Source: Adiantum capillus-veneris
Lineage: Eukaryota > Streptophyta > Polypodiopsida > Polypodiales > Pteridaceae
Length of the DNA: 64,000 bases
Direction of reading: 5' to 3'
Assembly: GCA_014529385.2 (NCBI GenBank)
Contig: CM043945.1
Span: 155,018,241-155,082,240 of the forward strand
The notes beneath the pieces are model-generated. The model was not told where the DNA came from. It did not search any database and was given only the letters and a program-made list of their open reading frames with translations. The position numbers and the translations under genes were made by a program. Positions 47,273-57,729 of this stretch are shown piece after piece (position 1 is the first letter of the stretch; each line of letters begins with the position of its first letter).

Positions 47273-47315
<43 letters not shown>
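47273..47315. repeat. (GA)n microsatellite
   Basis: About 43 bp of GA repeats. Confidence 0.95.
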
Positions 47316-47317
<2 letters not shown>

Positions 47318-47928
47318 GGTGGAAAACCCTCGAGGTGTGAGGGAAAACTATTTTCATGCAATATTTACAGCAACCTTATTTCCGGCGAGGTGGCAACCAT
47401 GGTGATAGAGAGATAGCGAGAGAGATAGTGAGCCTAATAGTGTGTTCTCTAGAGTTGACTCATAGACACCGAGATTTTTGCTAGCATGCGTATGTGTGTG
47501 GCGACCATTGAAGTCAACGGTAGACATGGCTTCTTCACATAGTGCTTATTCCAAAATTCTACAGTGAATCCCCTCTCTCTTGATACAAGTGTTGCCAATC
47601 CCTCCCACCAAAATGCTACCAAGTGTTGACCCCCCTGATACTGACCTCTGAATGCCTTGTTATAGGTGTTGCTTGCTTTAGGTTTAGGGTAGTCTGATTA
47701 GGTTAGGGCCTTAATCAAGGGAGACAAGGCAAGGTGGTGGGCCTTAGATGGTTGATCCTTGCTTTGTCCTGGGGAACTTTAAAAAATAAAAACTCCTGGG
47801 TGGGCCTTTGTGACCATCACCTAGAGAGAGGTGATAATTTACAATTGGGGTTTTTTACAAGATTTGGTTTGAAACTGGGAAAAGTGATGACAACCTACGA
47901 ATTTCACTGAAGAGGGCGTCATCAACGA

Positions 47929-48635
47929 TGGAGAGGGGGAATAGGGAACACACCCAACACACAAAATATCTGCCTCTCTATAGACCAGGGATTCCACAAC
48001 ACCCCTAACCTCTCAAAGAACATCTTCAAATTGGCTAATTTGCACTAATCACTCCACTTTATCATACAAAACAACTATCTCACACCTTGCAAAAAAACAC
48101 TCCACAGCACAAATGCACCCACACTGCTCAACTCACCCTTTCTGACTCACAAAACACTCCTAATCTGCCCTCTTGGTAGCACCTTTCGAGCTGCAGGCAA
48201 ACCCTCTGCAAGCAATGGCCAACACACGAAGAGCGAGAGAAAAGGAGGGGAGAAGCAACACAAGAGATTGGGGCAAATGAGTGGTGTTATTGCATAGGGA
48301 GTAGTACAATCAATGTATGAAGCTTCAATGGCAAGCTTAACAACACATAAGCTTCAAATCGCATACACAGGCAAAAAAGCCCACATTGGTCAAAAGATCC
48401 AAAAAAATGAACATAAACCTCCTTTTATAAGGGTGTGCCTAGGAGTCCCAAAAAAGAAAAATGGGGTGAGCTTCCATGTCGTGCACTTCATTTGGAGCTC
48501 TATTTAGAATTTGCTTGCACCACTTGGCATATTTGATTTTTGGACACACTTGCATGCTAGACCTCTTGTCCACCCGATTCGGCCGCTCGGTCTTCCTCCT
48601 CTTGGCCTTTGAGTATCCTTGGCTCACCCTTTAAC
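47929..48635 (-). repeat. Family C LTR 1, left part (outer 3' LTR)
   Basis: The left edge TGGAGAGGGGGAATAGGG aligns with LTR 2 (57730) and LTR 3 (62443). Left of the edge the sequence differs from the other two and lacks the primer-binding-like motif, so this is the outer end of the array. The LTR is interrupted at 48636 by the copia element and resumes at 54217. Confidence 0.85.
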
Positions 48636-49417
48636 TGTTAAGTATGGAGCCTGATTTACCCTTGTAATTTTCTGTGGTAAAAGCGCACATTTGTAAGGCC
48701 CCCATTATGAGGAGAAGCCATCGTGCGTGAAGGAAAATCACTCACCGGAAACCAAAATTTTCATGGACAAGAATCAGGGGCAACTTTAAAGGCCTAGGGG
48801 GCGGAGGCCCCTGAGACTTTTTTTTCGCCGGAATATTATGGCCGGACGGTGGCCAGAAAGTGGTCGGAAAACAACCGGTCGGTTGGCCGGTAGTCAATGG
48901 CCGATGGCCGGTGGTCGGAAGTCAATGGACGGTAGCCGGTGGTCGGAAGTCAATGGCCGGTGGCCGGTGGCCGAATTCAAAAGTGGACTTGTCTTCTCAA
49001 GGGCGGCCACACATGGGCGGATTGGAGGGTCCGATTTGGACTTATTCGCACAAGGGCGGCTACACATGGTTGTCTCTCATAAGAGAGGGCAGCCCTCTTG
49101 GCCTATAAAAGGAGGCCATTTCTACACACATTTCATAGTGTGAAGTTGATGCAACAAGGTGAGTGTGAGGTGGTGAGAGTGAAGCAAGGCGGGAGCTCCA
49201 TTAAGGGTATAATCCCTTTGTAAACTACTTCTTGTTTTGAAGTACTAAACCCATTGAGTGGCTGCTTTCCCGTGGACGTAGCCCACATTGGGTGAACCAC
49301 GTATATCGTGTGTACTCTCTCTCTCTCTCTACTCTATAATCTCGTGTATATAAATCTGTCTCTCTCCATTAAGTAATCTACTCAATTATCTATTTAGCTA
49401 CGTCTTATTTCCTAACA
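48636..49417 (+). repeat. 5' LTR of copia element
   Basis: TGTTAAGTATGGAG to TTTCCTAACA, 782 bp. The partner LTR (53431-54211) is 781 bp, with about a dozen differences visible by eye, so the insertion is recent. TATA box at 49103-49111 (TATAAAAGG). A GC-rich minisatellite (units of 'ggccggtggtcggaagtcaat') fills 48838-48976. The target duplication TTAAC (48631-48635) precedes it. Confidence 0.95.
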
Positions 49418-49419
49418 AC

Positions 49420-49431
49420 TGGTATCAGAGC
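49420..49431 (+). other. Primer-binding site of copia element
   Basis: TGGTATCAGAGC, exact initiator-tRNA-Met type, two bases after the LTR. Confidence 0.95.
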
Positions 49432-49490
49432 AAGGTTTGCTCGTAGCTAAATTATCTCAAGGAAAGGATTCCTTGAATTGAGTGGGAGTT

Positions 49491-51449
49491 ATGGCGGAGG
49501 AAGGGAAGCTCAAGATTGAGAAGTTCAACGACAAAAACTACCAACATTGGAAGATGCAGATTGAAGACTATCTCTACGAGAAGGACCTATATTTGCCACT
49601 AGGCGGTCTTGCGAAGAAGCCCGCAACAATGGCAGATGAAGCATGGATTGTCCTTGATCGAAAGGTACTGGGAACAATCCGGTTAAGCTTGGCGTCAACG
49701 GTGGCCTTCAATGTTTTGGAGATGAAGACCACGGAGGACTTGATGAAGTCACTTGGCGACCTCTACGAGAAACCATCGGCATCCAATAAGGTATTTCTTA
49801 TGAAGCGCTTGTTCAATCTAAAGATGGTAGAGAATGGTTCAGTTGCAGAACACCTAAATGACTTTAACACAAACATAAGTCAACTTCGATCAGTGAAAAT
49901 CAATTTTGATGACGAAGTGCGAGCTCTCCTTATCCTATCATCTCTACCGGATAGTTGGGACAGCCTTGTGATGGCTGTAAGTAATTCTATCTCTGGCACA
50001 AATACTCTTAAGTTTGATGATGTTGTGGGTGTTCTCCTAAGCGAGGAAATGCGAAGGAGAAGCACAGGAGAATCATCAAGTGCCGCACTATCAGTGGAAA
50101 CAAGAGGAAGGCTTAAGGAGAGGTTCAAAAACCAAAAGGGTCGTGATCGCTCAAGGCGGAGCAAGTCACGCAAAAAGTCAGTTCTTGAATGTTGGAACTG
50201 CGGCAAGAAGGGCCACGTCAAGAAGGATTGCTGGTCCAAGAAGAAGAAGGAGACAGAGTCTCAAGACAACAAGCCAACATCGGAGGCCACTGTGGTAGGT
50301 AAAGTAGAGCAAGATGCTCTAATTCTCTCATTAGACAATGTGTCTAATTCCTGGATAGTAGATTCCGGGGCTTCATTCCATGCGACACCACACAAGCAAC
50401 ATTTCCAAGACTACACCAAAGGTAATTTTGGGTATGTATACTTGGGAGATGATGAAGCTTGTGAGATTGTCGGCAAAGGTACAGTTTCTGTCAAAACTGC
50501 TAACGGAAATGAATGGAAGCTTAAAGATGTTAGGCATGTTCCTTCTCTTCGCAAAAATTTGATCTCTACAGGACAATTGGACGATGAAGGTCACAACATT
50601 GCATTCGGAAACAAATCATGGAAGATCTCAAAGGGATCTTTGGTGGTTGCCAAGGGTGAAAAAGTCGGTACACTTTACTTGTGTACTGTTAACACGCAAC
50701 CTTCAGCTTGTGCAGCAACTACAGAAGTTGACAGTGCGGTGTGGCACTACCGACTTGGGCATATGAGTGCCAAAGGAATGCAAATCCTTCAAACAAAGAA
50801 GCTTCTACCAGGTTTGAAAGAAGTGGACTTAGAGTTCTGTGAAGATTGTGTTTATGGTAAACAAAAGAGGGTAAAATTTCAAAAATCAGGAAATGAAAGA
50901 AAAAATAAAAAACTTGAGTTGGTTTATTCTGATGTTTGGGGTCCTGCAAGTACACCATCACTTGGTGGCTCATTGTACTATGTAACATTCATAGACGATG
51001 CGACTAGAAAAACATGGGTTTATGTCATGAAGAATAAATCCAATGTATTTTCCATATTTCAAAGGTGGAAAGCCTTTGTGGAGAATGAAACAGGTACCAA
51101 AGTTAAATGCCTCAGATCCGACAATGGAGGCGAATATTGCAGCCAAGCTTTTCAAAGCTTTTGTGCTAGCAATGGCATTCGGAGGCAAAGGACAACCCCA
51201 AGGACACCTCAACAAAATGGGATTTCGAAAAGGATGAACAGGACAATCATGGAACGAGCACGAAGCATGCGGCTACATGCAGGCCTACCGCTTAAGCTTT
51301 GGGCGGAAGCTGTAAGTATGTCTGTGTACTTAATCAATCGGTCACCCTCAACGACATTGGATGGGGGAGTTCCAGAAGAGGCATGGATAGGTAAACCGGT
51401 GAATTATGCATTTCTCAAAGTGTTTGGTGTGAGGCTTTCATGCACATAG
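49491..51449 (+). pseudogene. Copia Gag-protease-integrase (Tnt1/Tork-like), frameshifted end
   Basis: One frame from ATG 49491 encodes about 652 residues. The Gag N-terminus (KIEKFNDKNYQHWKMQIEDYL) is followed by a zinc knuckle at residues 234-247 (CWNCGKKGHVKKDC), protease site DSG at 291-293 (WIVDSGASFHATP), pre-integrase WHYRLGHMS and the integrase core. Core residues are D481 (SDVWGP) and D544 (RSDNGGEY). The expected Glu is lysine (K580, in NGISKRMNRTI). The frame ends early at 51449 because of a shift near 51430, after FLKVFGV. The shift and the E-to-K change make the polyprotein defective. Gag, knuckle and protease look intact. Confidence 0.9.
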
Positions 51450-51798
51450 ATAGAAGCCTAAGATCAAAGTTAGATGCAAAGTCCAAAAAGTGTTTCTTCA
51501 TTGGCTATGGAGAAGGAGACTTTGGGTATCGCCTATGGAATCCTGAAGATGGTAAAATCTTAAGGAGTAGGGATGTAATTTTTAACGAACAAAATATGTA
51601 CAAAGATTACTTGGAAAGAAAACAAACAAAAGAACAGGTGATGAGTACATGGAGCTTGAGGACGGTGAAGACTCAAGGACTGCAAACGGTGACAATGTGC
51701 AACAACGTCAACCAAATGAGGAGCCTTAACCTATTCCCCGAAGATCTACAAGAGCAAGTAGACCTCCAGAAAGGTTTGTTCCTTCCTTCAACCATCTC
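51440..51798 (+). pseudogene. Copia integrase-RT linker, out of frame
   Basis: Reads MHIDRSLRSKLDAKSKKC, then FIGYGEGDFGYRLWNPE, the usual segment between integrase and RT in Tork-type copia. It is in the +1 frame relative to the upstream pol part. A second frame change near 51660-51800 leads to the RT frame. Confidence 0.85.
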
Positions 51799-53370
51799 TT
51801 GATCTCAGATTCTGGAGAGCCGGAATCATATGAAGAAGCTATGCAACATGAATCCAAAGAAGAATGGACGAAGAACATGCAAGTGGAGATGGACTCACTA
51901 CATCGCAACCAAACATGGGAGTTGGTTGAGTTGCCTAAAGGTAAGCGGGCACTTCAAAACAAATGGGTGTACAAGCTAAAGGAAGAAGAAGGTGGGAAGA
52001 AAAGGTACAAGTCTAGGCTTGTGGTAAAAGGTTTTTCTCAAAAGAAAGGTATTGACTTCAATGAAATATTTTCTCCTGTTCTAAAAATGAACTCAATTAG
52101 GCTTGTCTTAAGCCTTGTGGCTGCTCATGATCTAAATCTCGAGCAAATGGATATAAATATGGCATTCCCTCACGGTGACTTAGAGGAGGAAATCTACATG
52201 CTTCAACCAAAGGGGTATGAAGTAAAAGGTAAGGAGAAAATGGTTTGTAGATTAAAGAAGAGCTTGTATGGTTTAAAGCAAGCATCAAGACAATGGTACT
52301 TGAAGTTTGATCGATGGATGTTGGATCATGGATTCACAAGATGCAACTCGGATCACTGCGTCTACACGGAGAATTTAGGAGATGGGAAATTCATCATCCT
52401 AATGTTGTATGTTGATGACATGTTGATTGCAAGTGCTAACATGCAGGACATCAAAGACCTAAAAGAGGAGCTGTCCAAATCTTTTTCAATGAAAGATTTA
52501 GGTGCTGCAAAGAGGATACTTGGTATGAAAATATCAAGGGACAGGACGAAGAAGACAATAAAGCTATCTCAAGAAGATTACATCAAGAAGGTACTAGAAA
52601 GGTTTGCAATGCAAAATGCAAAACCAGTTTCTACACCTTTGGCTGGTCATTTTAAACTAACAAAGGATATGTGTCCAAAGACACAAGAGGAGATAGCCTA
52701 TATGTTTAAAGTTCCATATGCTGCAGCGGTAGGTTCTTTAATGTATGCTATGGCCTGGACAAGGCCAGACATTGCACATGCAGTGGGAGTTGTGAGTAGG
52801 TTCATGGACAACCCAGGTAAAGAGCATTGGCAAGCTGTGAAGTGGATACTTAGGTATCTAAAAGGGACAACAACAAATGCTTTGTATTTTGGAGGAACTG
52901 ATATTTTTCTAGAAGGGTATGTTGATGCAGATATGGCAGGTGACAAAGATACTCGAAGGAGCACTACTGGCTATGTGTTCACGGTTGGAGGCACAGCAGT
53001 AAGCTGGGCTTCAAAGCTGCAGAAAGTGGTTTCACTTTCTACCACGGAAGCAGAGTATGTAGCAATGACGGAGGCAAGCAAAGAAATTCTGTGGCTTCAC
53101 AGATTCTTAGAAGAGCTTGGATTCAAACAAGACAATTGTGTCTTGTACAATGATAGCCAAAGCGCTATCCATCTTGTGAAGAACTCAGCCTTTCATTCAA
53201 GGACAAATCACATTGAGGTGAGATATCACTTCATACGCACTCTTTTGGAAGAGGGACAACTAAAGCTAGGAAAGGTGCATACAAGTGAAAATCCTGCAGA
53301 CATGTTTACAAAGGTGGTCAACAAGGAGAAGTTGAGCTTTTGCTCATCTTCAATCGGCATTCAAGGATAA
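51799..53370 (+). pseudogene. Copia reverse transcriptase and RNase H
   Basis: An open frame of about 523 codons without its own ATG at the start (it opens at TTG and would be read through from upstream). RT: NKWVYKLKEEEGG, RLVVKGFSQKKGIDFNEIFSPV, SLYGLKQASRQWY and LYVDDMLIA (catalytic YVDD, about 52408). RNase H: EGYVDADMAGDKDTRRSTTGY, STTEAEYVAMTEA and YNDSQSAI, with D, E and D present. The end GKVHTSENPADMFTKVV is the usual C-terminus. It appears intact and is followed by a polypurine tract (caagtgggagat). Confidence 0.9.
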
Positions 53371-53417
53371 GAAGCCAGAATGGAAAGCAGTCACAGGTTT
53401 GGTTTGGAGATCAGTCT

Positions 53418-53430
53418 CCAAGTGGGAGAT
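53418..53430 (+). other. Polypurine tract of copia element
   Basis: caagtgggagat directly before TGTTAAG. Confidence 0.9.
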
Positions 53431-54211
53431 TGTTAAGTATGGAGCCTGATTTACCCTTGTAATTTTCTGTGGTAAAAGCGCACATTTGTAAGGCCCCCAT
53501 TATGAGGAGAAGCAATCGTGCGTGAAGGAAAATCACTCACCGAAAACCAAAATTTTCACGGACAAGAATCAGGGGCAACTCTAAAGGCCTCGGGGGCGGA
53601 GGCCCCTGGACTTTTTTTTCGCCGGAATATTATGGCCGGACGGTGGCCGAAAAGTGGTCGGAAAACAACCGGTCGGTTGGCCGGTAGTCAATGGCCGATG
53701 GCCGGTGGTCGGAAGTCAATGGCCGGTAGCCGGTGGTCGGAAGTCAATGGCCGGTGGCCGGTGGCCGAATTCAAAAGTGGACTTGTCTTCTCAAGGGCGG
53801 CCACACATGGGCGGATTGGAGGGTCCGATTTGGACTTATTCGCACAAGGGCGGCTACACATGGTTGTCTCTCATAAGAGAGGGCAGCCCTCTTGGCCTAT
53901 AAAAGGAGGCCATTTCTACACACATTTCATAGTGTGAAGTTGATGCAACAAGGTGAGTGTGAGGTGGTGAGAGTGAAGCAAGGCGGGAGCTCCATTAAGG
54001 GTATAATCCCTTTGTAAACTACTTCTTATTTTGAAGTACTAAAGCCATTGAGTGGCTGCTTTCCCGTGTACGTAGCCCACATTGGGTGAACCACGTATAT
54101 CGTGTGTACTCTATCTCTCTCTCTACTCTATAATCTCGTGTATATAAATCTGTCTCTCTCCATTAAGTAATCTACTCAATTATCTATTTAGCTACGTCTT
54201 ATTTCCTAACA
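53431..54211 (+). repeat. 3' LTR of copia element
   Basis: 781 bp, TGTTAAG to CCTAACA, followed by the target duplication TTAAC (54212-54216). Confidence 0.95.
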
Positions 54212-54216
54212 TTAAC

Positions 54217-55175
54217 AGCCCCGTCATCACCCTCTTTGCAGCGGGACCCCTCCCCTGTGGAGGCAATAGCGATGTCGCTATTTGGGGGGGGGGGGGGGGG
54301 GTACACCCCTTTCCTCAAAAATCTTTGGCCCTTAGCAGGCGTGGGCACATCCCCTTACTGCCTGCCATATCATCACCGAAAGGCCACACCACGCGGACGC
54401 CCTGCGCCGCCCCGCCTCGCCGGTTGCCGCCAAAATCGCCACCAACCACCACTGCGTAGCGCCAGGCCCACACGCCATAGCCATGGGAGGAGAGCTTCCC
54501 TCTCTCTCCCATCTTGTGTACCAATGGAGAGCCCACGCTCCCCCCTATATAGTGCGGCCCCCAAGTTCCCCTTGCGCATGTGGGGCAATCCCCGCCACGT
54601 GTCAGCTCCATAGGCCCCAAGCCTTAAAGCTTCAAAAAAAACCCCATTACTTTTTCAACACAAGCTCTTTTTGGCCTACCTTTACCAGGCTCTCCTCCAC
54701 TGCTCCAATGTCATATTGCCGAGCCGCAAAGCCCGGGTGAAAATTTTCAGTTCCGACTTGATTCAACATAGTCTTCACCGCTTCTCGACTTTTCCAGGCC
54801 CGTGATCCAAGGTGACCAAAAACATGGAAAATCATTTGCACACCTCTTACTGCCCACGGCTCCCAACTTCATCTCCCCGTATCCGGTCGACCAAGTGTTT
54901 GATTGACATGCAGTCGACTCGTGCTAACTCCACATGGTGAACACTCTGCTCCAAAACTTCTTCGGTGCTCAAAAGATGCCAGATGGCACAATCTCCAATG
55001 CGGCCAAGTAGGCTCAGACCCGCCCCCCGGAAAAACTTCAATTGATCATATCTTGCAAACCATGGCTCCAATCCACAATCCGAAAAGACGGGTAGGCTCC
55101 ATGAATTGAGCTCTACACACCTGTACCTTGACTTCCACTTGGATCACTTGTCCCCAGCTGCCGTGTCCGGCAAGA
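54217..55175 (-). repeat. Family C LTR 1, right part (end uncertain)
   Basis: Continues LTR 1 after the copia insertion ('agccccgtcatcaccctc'). It matches 58450-59408 and 63163-64000. A poly-G tract of 18 lies at 54284-54301. The inner LTR end is not visible because copies 1 and 2 stay similar into the internal region and LTR 3 runs off the window, so the end given is only a lower bound from that comparison. Confidence 0.65.
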
Positions 55176-55637
55176 ATCTGCAAAAAACCAAAACTTCAAA
55201 CTTCAATAACTTGGGCTCCGTAGCTCGGTTTAATGAACCGTCTGGACTCGTTCCTTCAGCACTTCAAGCTCTTCATTCCTGGACCCAAAGGCTGCACTTT
55301 GCATCTCCTTCACTTGCTATCCAAATTAGCCCCTCATGGAGCCTTCCTTGGCCTATAAGCCGCATCATGCATACACTTCCGCTGCTACCTCCCATCCCAT
55401 GATCCCCCTAGCTGCTCCAGTCCTTTGCCATGCCTCTGCTTGCCTGCATACATCTGACCATGCCACCTTCTAGAGTCGACACACTTTGGCTGCACCATCA
55501 TTGCCCACCCCCCTGTTGAGCATTTATGCCCAACCACATAAAAACTTTATTCTCTTTCTAACTGCAAAACCTAGCACACATTATGAGAAAACTAAAACCA
55601 TACTTACATAGTTTTATTGCACCCTATTTCCAAACCT

Positions 55638-56000
55638 TCAAGTGGGTTTCCCCACCCCCTGCATCACATAGCTTCCACCTGGATCAAACACCTGGCTTTG
55701 TTCACTTTCAACCATCTGCAACAATCTCCAATAGTGCCCTACCCAAGCACCTAGACCACCATGTGTGTAGGTTGCCCATAGCCTACCTTCTGCACTCCAT
55801 GCATTCCTTTGGAACCTGTCTACTCCATACCAAGCAACACCAAGCATATTATCATTAAGAAAACATGTACCTGACATCAAGCTCAACACATGTCTGACCC
55901 TCCCTCCCAACCAAATAAAGTAGAGGCCTTGAGAATATACCCCTGTACCTGCTGAACTAGCCTCCATAGAGCTGTATCTACCATCTTTTTCATCAACCAT
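55638..56000 (-). CDS. Family C element 1, 120-codon ORF of unknown function
   Basis: Reads MVDEKDGRYSSMEASSAG, then FIWLGGRVRHVLSLMSG. The same frame is open in element 2 (60232-59870) with one difference, which may reflect recent duplication, not selection. It overlaps the end of the acidic ORF in another frame. Not recognised. Confidence 0.3.
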   Translation of the reverse strand: MVDEKDGRYSSMEASSAGTGVYSQGLYFIWLGGRVRHVLSLMSGTCFLNDNMLGVAWYGVDRFQRNAWSAEGRLWATYTHGGLGAWVGHYWRLLQMVESEQSQVFDPGGSYVMQGVGKPT

Positions 56001-56100
56001 ATTTCACATACCTTCACTGGAAGCAAAGCCACTGCTTGAGATTCTTCTTTCTCCACCATTGGACATGTCTGCCGCAGCGGAATCTCCTCCGTCTTTGGCA

Positions 56101-57147
56101 TCACAACCTCCTCTTTGGCCACACACTCAATTCCAGCATCATCGAGCCCTTCCTTGTCAACCGGCCCTTCAAGGTCGACCAACAATCAACTTCAACCAAC
56201 TGCTCTTCAATCACCTCTTCTACCGCTGCATCATGCTCCTCTATGGAAGAGAGAAACTCGTTCTCTACTGCATCCATCTCAAGTTCCTCCATAGACACGG
56301 CTGCTTTATCTCTCTTGGCAAAATTCTGCACATGTTTCACCACCATGGCACATTCCACCGCTACTTTCACCAGCACAGCCATTATCATGGCACCACACAC
56401 TACCTTTACCTGCATATCATCATCTGTAGGCCTAGACCTCTCCACTTGGCTTTCATCAAGCATCTCGGCTTGCTCTGTTCTGTGCTCTTCTTGCACATGT
56501 GCTATTACCATATCATCAAACATATAAGAGGGTAGCTTTACCTTTATCAGTTCGGGTTCATCAAAGTCCGTCTCCTCGTCATAGGATGTATACTCATCCA
56601 CATTATTCTCCTCGCTTGTCTCCCAGCTAATCGAGCTTGTATCATCATCGGCATCGGCATCATATACCGACTCCATATCAGCATCTGCATCCACTTGCTG
56701 CTCCACAAAAGCTTGACCATCTTCACCGCTTTGCAAACTTTCTTCATCAGCTTTTGAACCCTCGGTATCTGGATCTCGATCGCATTCTGCTACCTTTTCG
56801 TGCAAACTCTCCACAAGAACATGCTTTACCTCTTCAATCCTCACTGGAACCTCCACATCCGCTACCGCTTTTGCATCTTGGTTCACCTCGACATGGGGCT
56901 TACCCTCGTTGACAAGCTCCTCCACCCTCGGCACATGCACATCACAAACTGGAAACCTCCAAGGAACATAACCAATAGCAGTTCTTACCTCCACAGGCTT
57001 TGCATTTTGAGCCATTGGAATCACCCTTGGTTGGACCCAAGAGCACTTTGCTACCTCCACAACAGGCGTATAATTTGCTGGCTTTAGCACTCCCAATTCC
57101 AACTTCCAATTCACCTTTCTGCTCTTTATCTTTGCCAGATAAACCAT
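56101..57147 (-). pseudogene. Family C element 1 acidic ORF (C-terminus frameshifted)
   Basis: ATG 57147 opens MVYLAKIKSRKVNWKLELG. About 348 codons are rich in Asp and Glu (DADADMESVYDADADDD, EENNVDEYTSYDEETDF). A hydrophobic stretch (GAMIMAVLVKVAVECAMVV) lies late in the frame. After EEQLVEVD the frame is altered by a 10-bp deletion relative to element 2 (near 56184). It lies downstream of Gag on the same strand. It has no RT, integrase or protease motif. It could be a Gag-Pol remnant turned accessory protein, or captured host sequence. Function unknown. Confidence 0.55.
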
Positions 57148-57270
57148 GTCTTCATAGGTATCTGCCCCATCTTCTACCTTTTATCTAATCCTCGGATGCA
57201 AGCACTCTAACAGCTTTGACAGCTTCAAAGATTGATTGCTTTTGACCCCAGTAGCAATCTCTAACTGCTT

Positions 57271-57612
57271 CTAACAAGCTTCAAACTGCTCAATGAAAAT
57301 AGAGAAATCCTTACTCACATCCTGGTGTATCGCCTTCAGCCTTGCACCGGCTTTTTTTGCCGTAATCACCTCTCGAAACTGCTCCTGAAACTGACTCTGC
57401 AACCTTTGCCATGATTCTTGATCACTGCTCTCTAAGCCATCGAACCACACCTTGGCTTGTCCTCGCATCAACAACGGCACCGTATGTAACCTTTTTGAAT
57501 CTATCGACATACGCATCAACAGTAACCATAATTTGAAAGTAGCTAACCAATCCTCGGGATCTTCAATGCCCGTAAATATGGGGCCAAAGCCTGACTCCAC
57601 TATCTCTGTCAT
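57271..57612 (-). CDS. Family C element 1 Gag domain
   Basis: From ATG 57612: MTEIVESGFGPIFTGIEDP, DWLATFKLWLLLMRM, RGQAKVWFDGLESSDQ and SWQRLQSQFQEQF. This is a retrotransposon Gag capsid domain (W-F-x-x-L, then F-x-x-x-F). It ends at a stop after FIEQFEAC. There is no zinc knuckle, and no pol follows. The Gag lies about 100 bp downstream of the LTR edge and primer-binding-like motif. Short Gag with no pol between LTRs is the TR-GAG type of non-autonomous element. Confidence 0.75.
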   Translation of the reverse strand: MTEIVESGFGPIFTGIEDPEDWLATFKLWLLLMRMSIDSKRLHTVPLLMRGQAKVWFDGLESSDQESWQRLQSQFQEQFREVITAKKAGARLKAIHQDVSKDFSIFIEQFEAC

Positions 57613-57706
57613 CTGCAAACTTGACCATCAAACATCTCGACCATCAGCCAACCTCTTTGTTGGCAAAAGAAACCACTTCAAACATCAAATTGGAGCATCA
57701 GACAGC

Positions 57707-57724
57707 TCCTCAGTGGGGGCACCA
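57707..57724 (-). other. Candidate primer-binding site, family C element 1
   Basis: Minus strand TGGTGCCCCCACTGAGGA, five bases after the LTR 2 end (CTCCA). Present next to LTR 2 and LTR 3 but not outside LTR 1. Shared with gypsy A at 20843. Confidence 0.5.
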
Positions 57725-57729
57725 GAAGA

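Larger units (their letters stand above)
45063..47928. other. Unassigned, LTR-like non-coding region
   Basis: Contains three diverged units of about 120 bp (45170-45510, each with 'tatttttagctttt(t)catg' and a 'gattttag' block), a GAA-rich tract (46018-46057) and a GA microsatellite (47273-47315). 45560-47180 has the look of a gypsy LTR but no second copy is in the window. No domain-bearing ORF was found. The left edge of the family C array is at 47929. Confidence 0.45.

Noticed and set aside
48838-49143. 101-codon ORF in copia LTR (and 53518-53937)
   Set aside because: Tandem Gly-Arg-Trp text comes from the GC-rich minisatellite in the LTR. Present in both LTRs.
56036-57188. Plus-strand ORFs in family C internal regions
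   Set aside because: They are antisense shadows of the acidic ORF, giving low-complexity Ser/His/Leu text.
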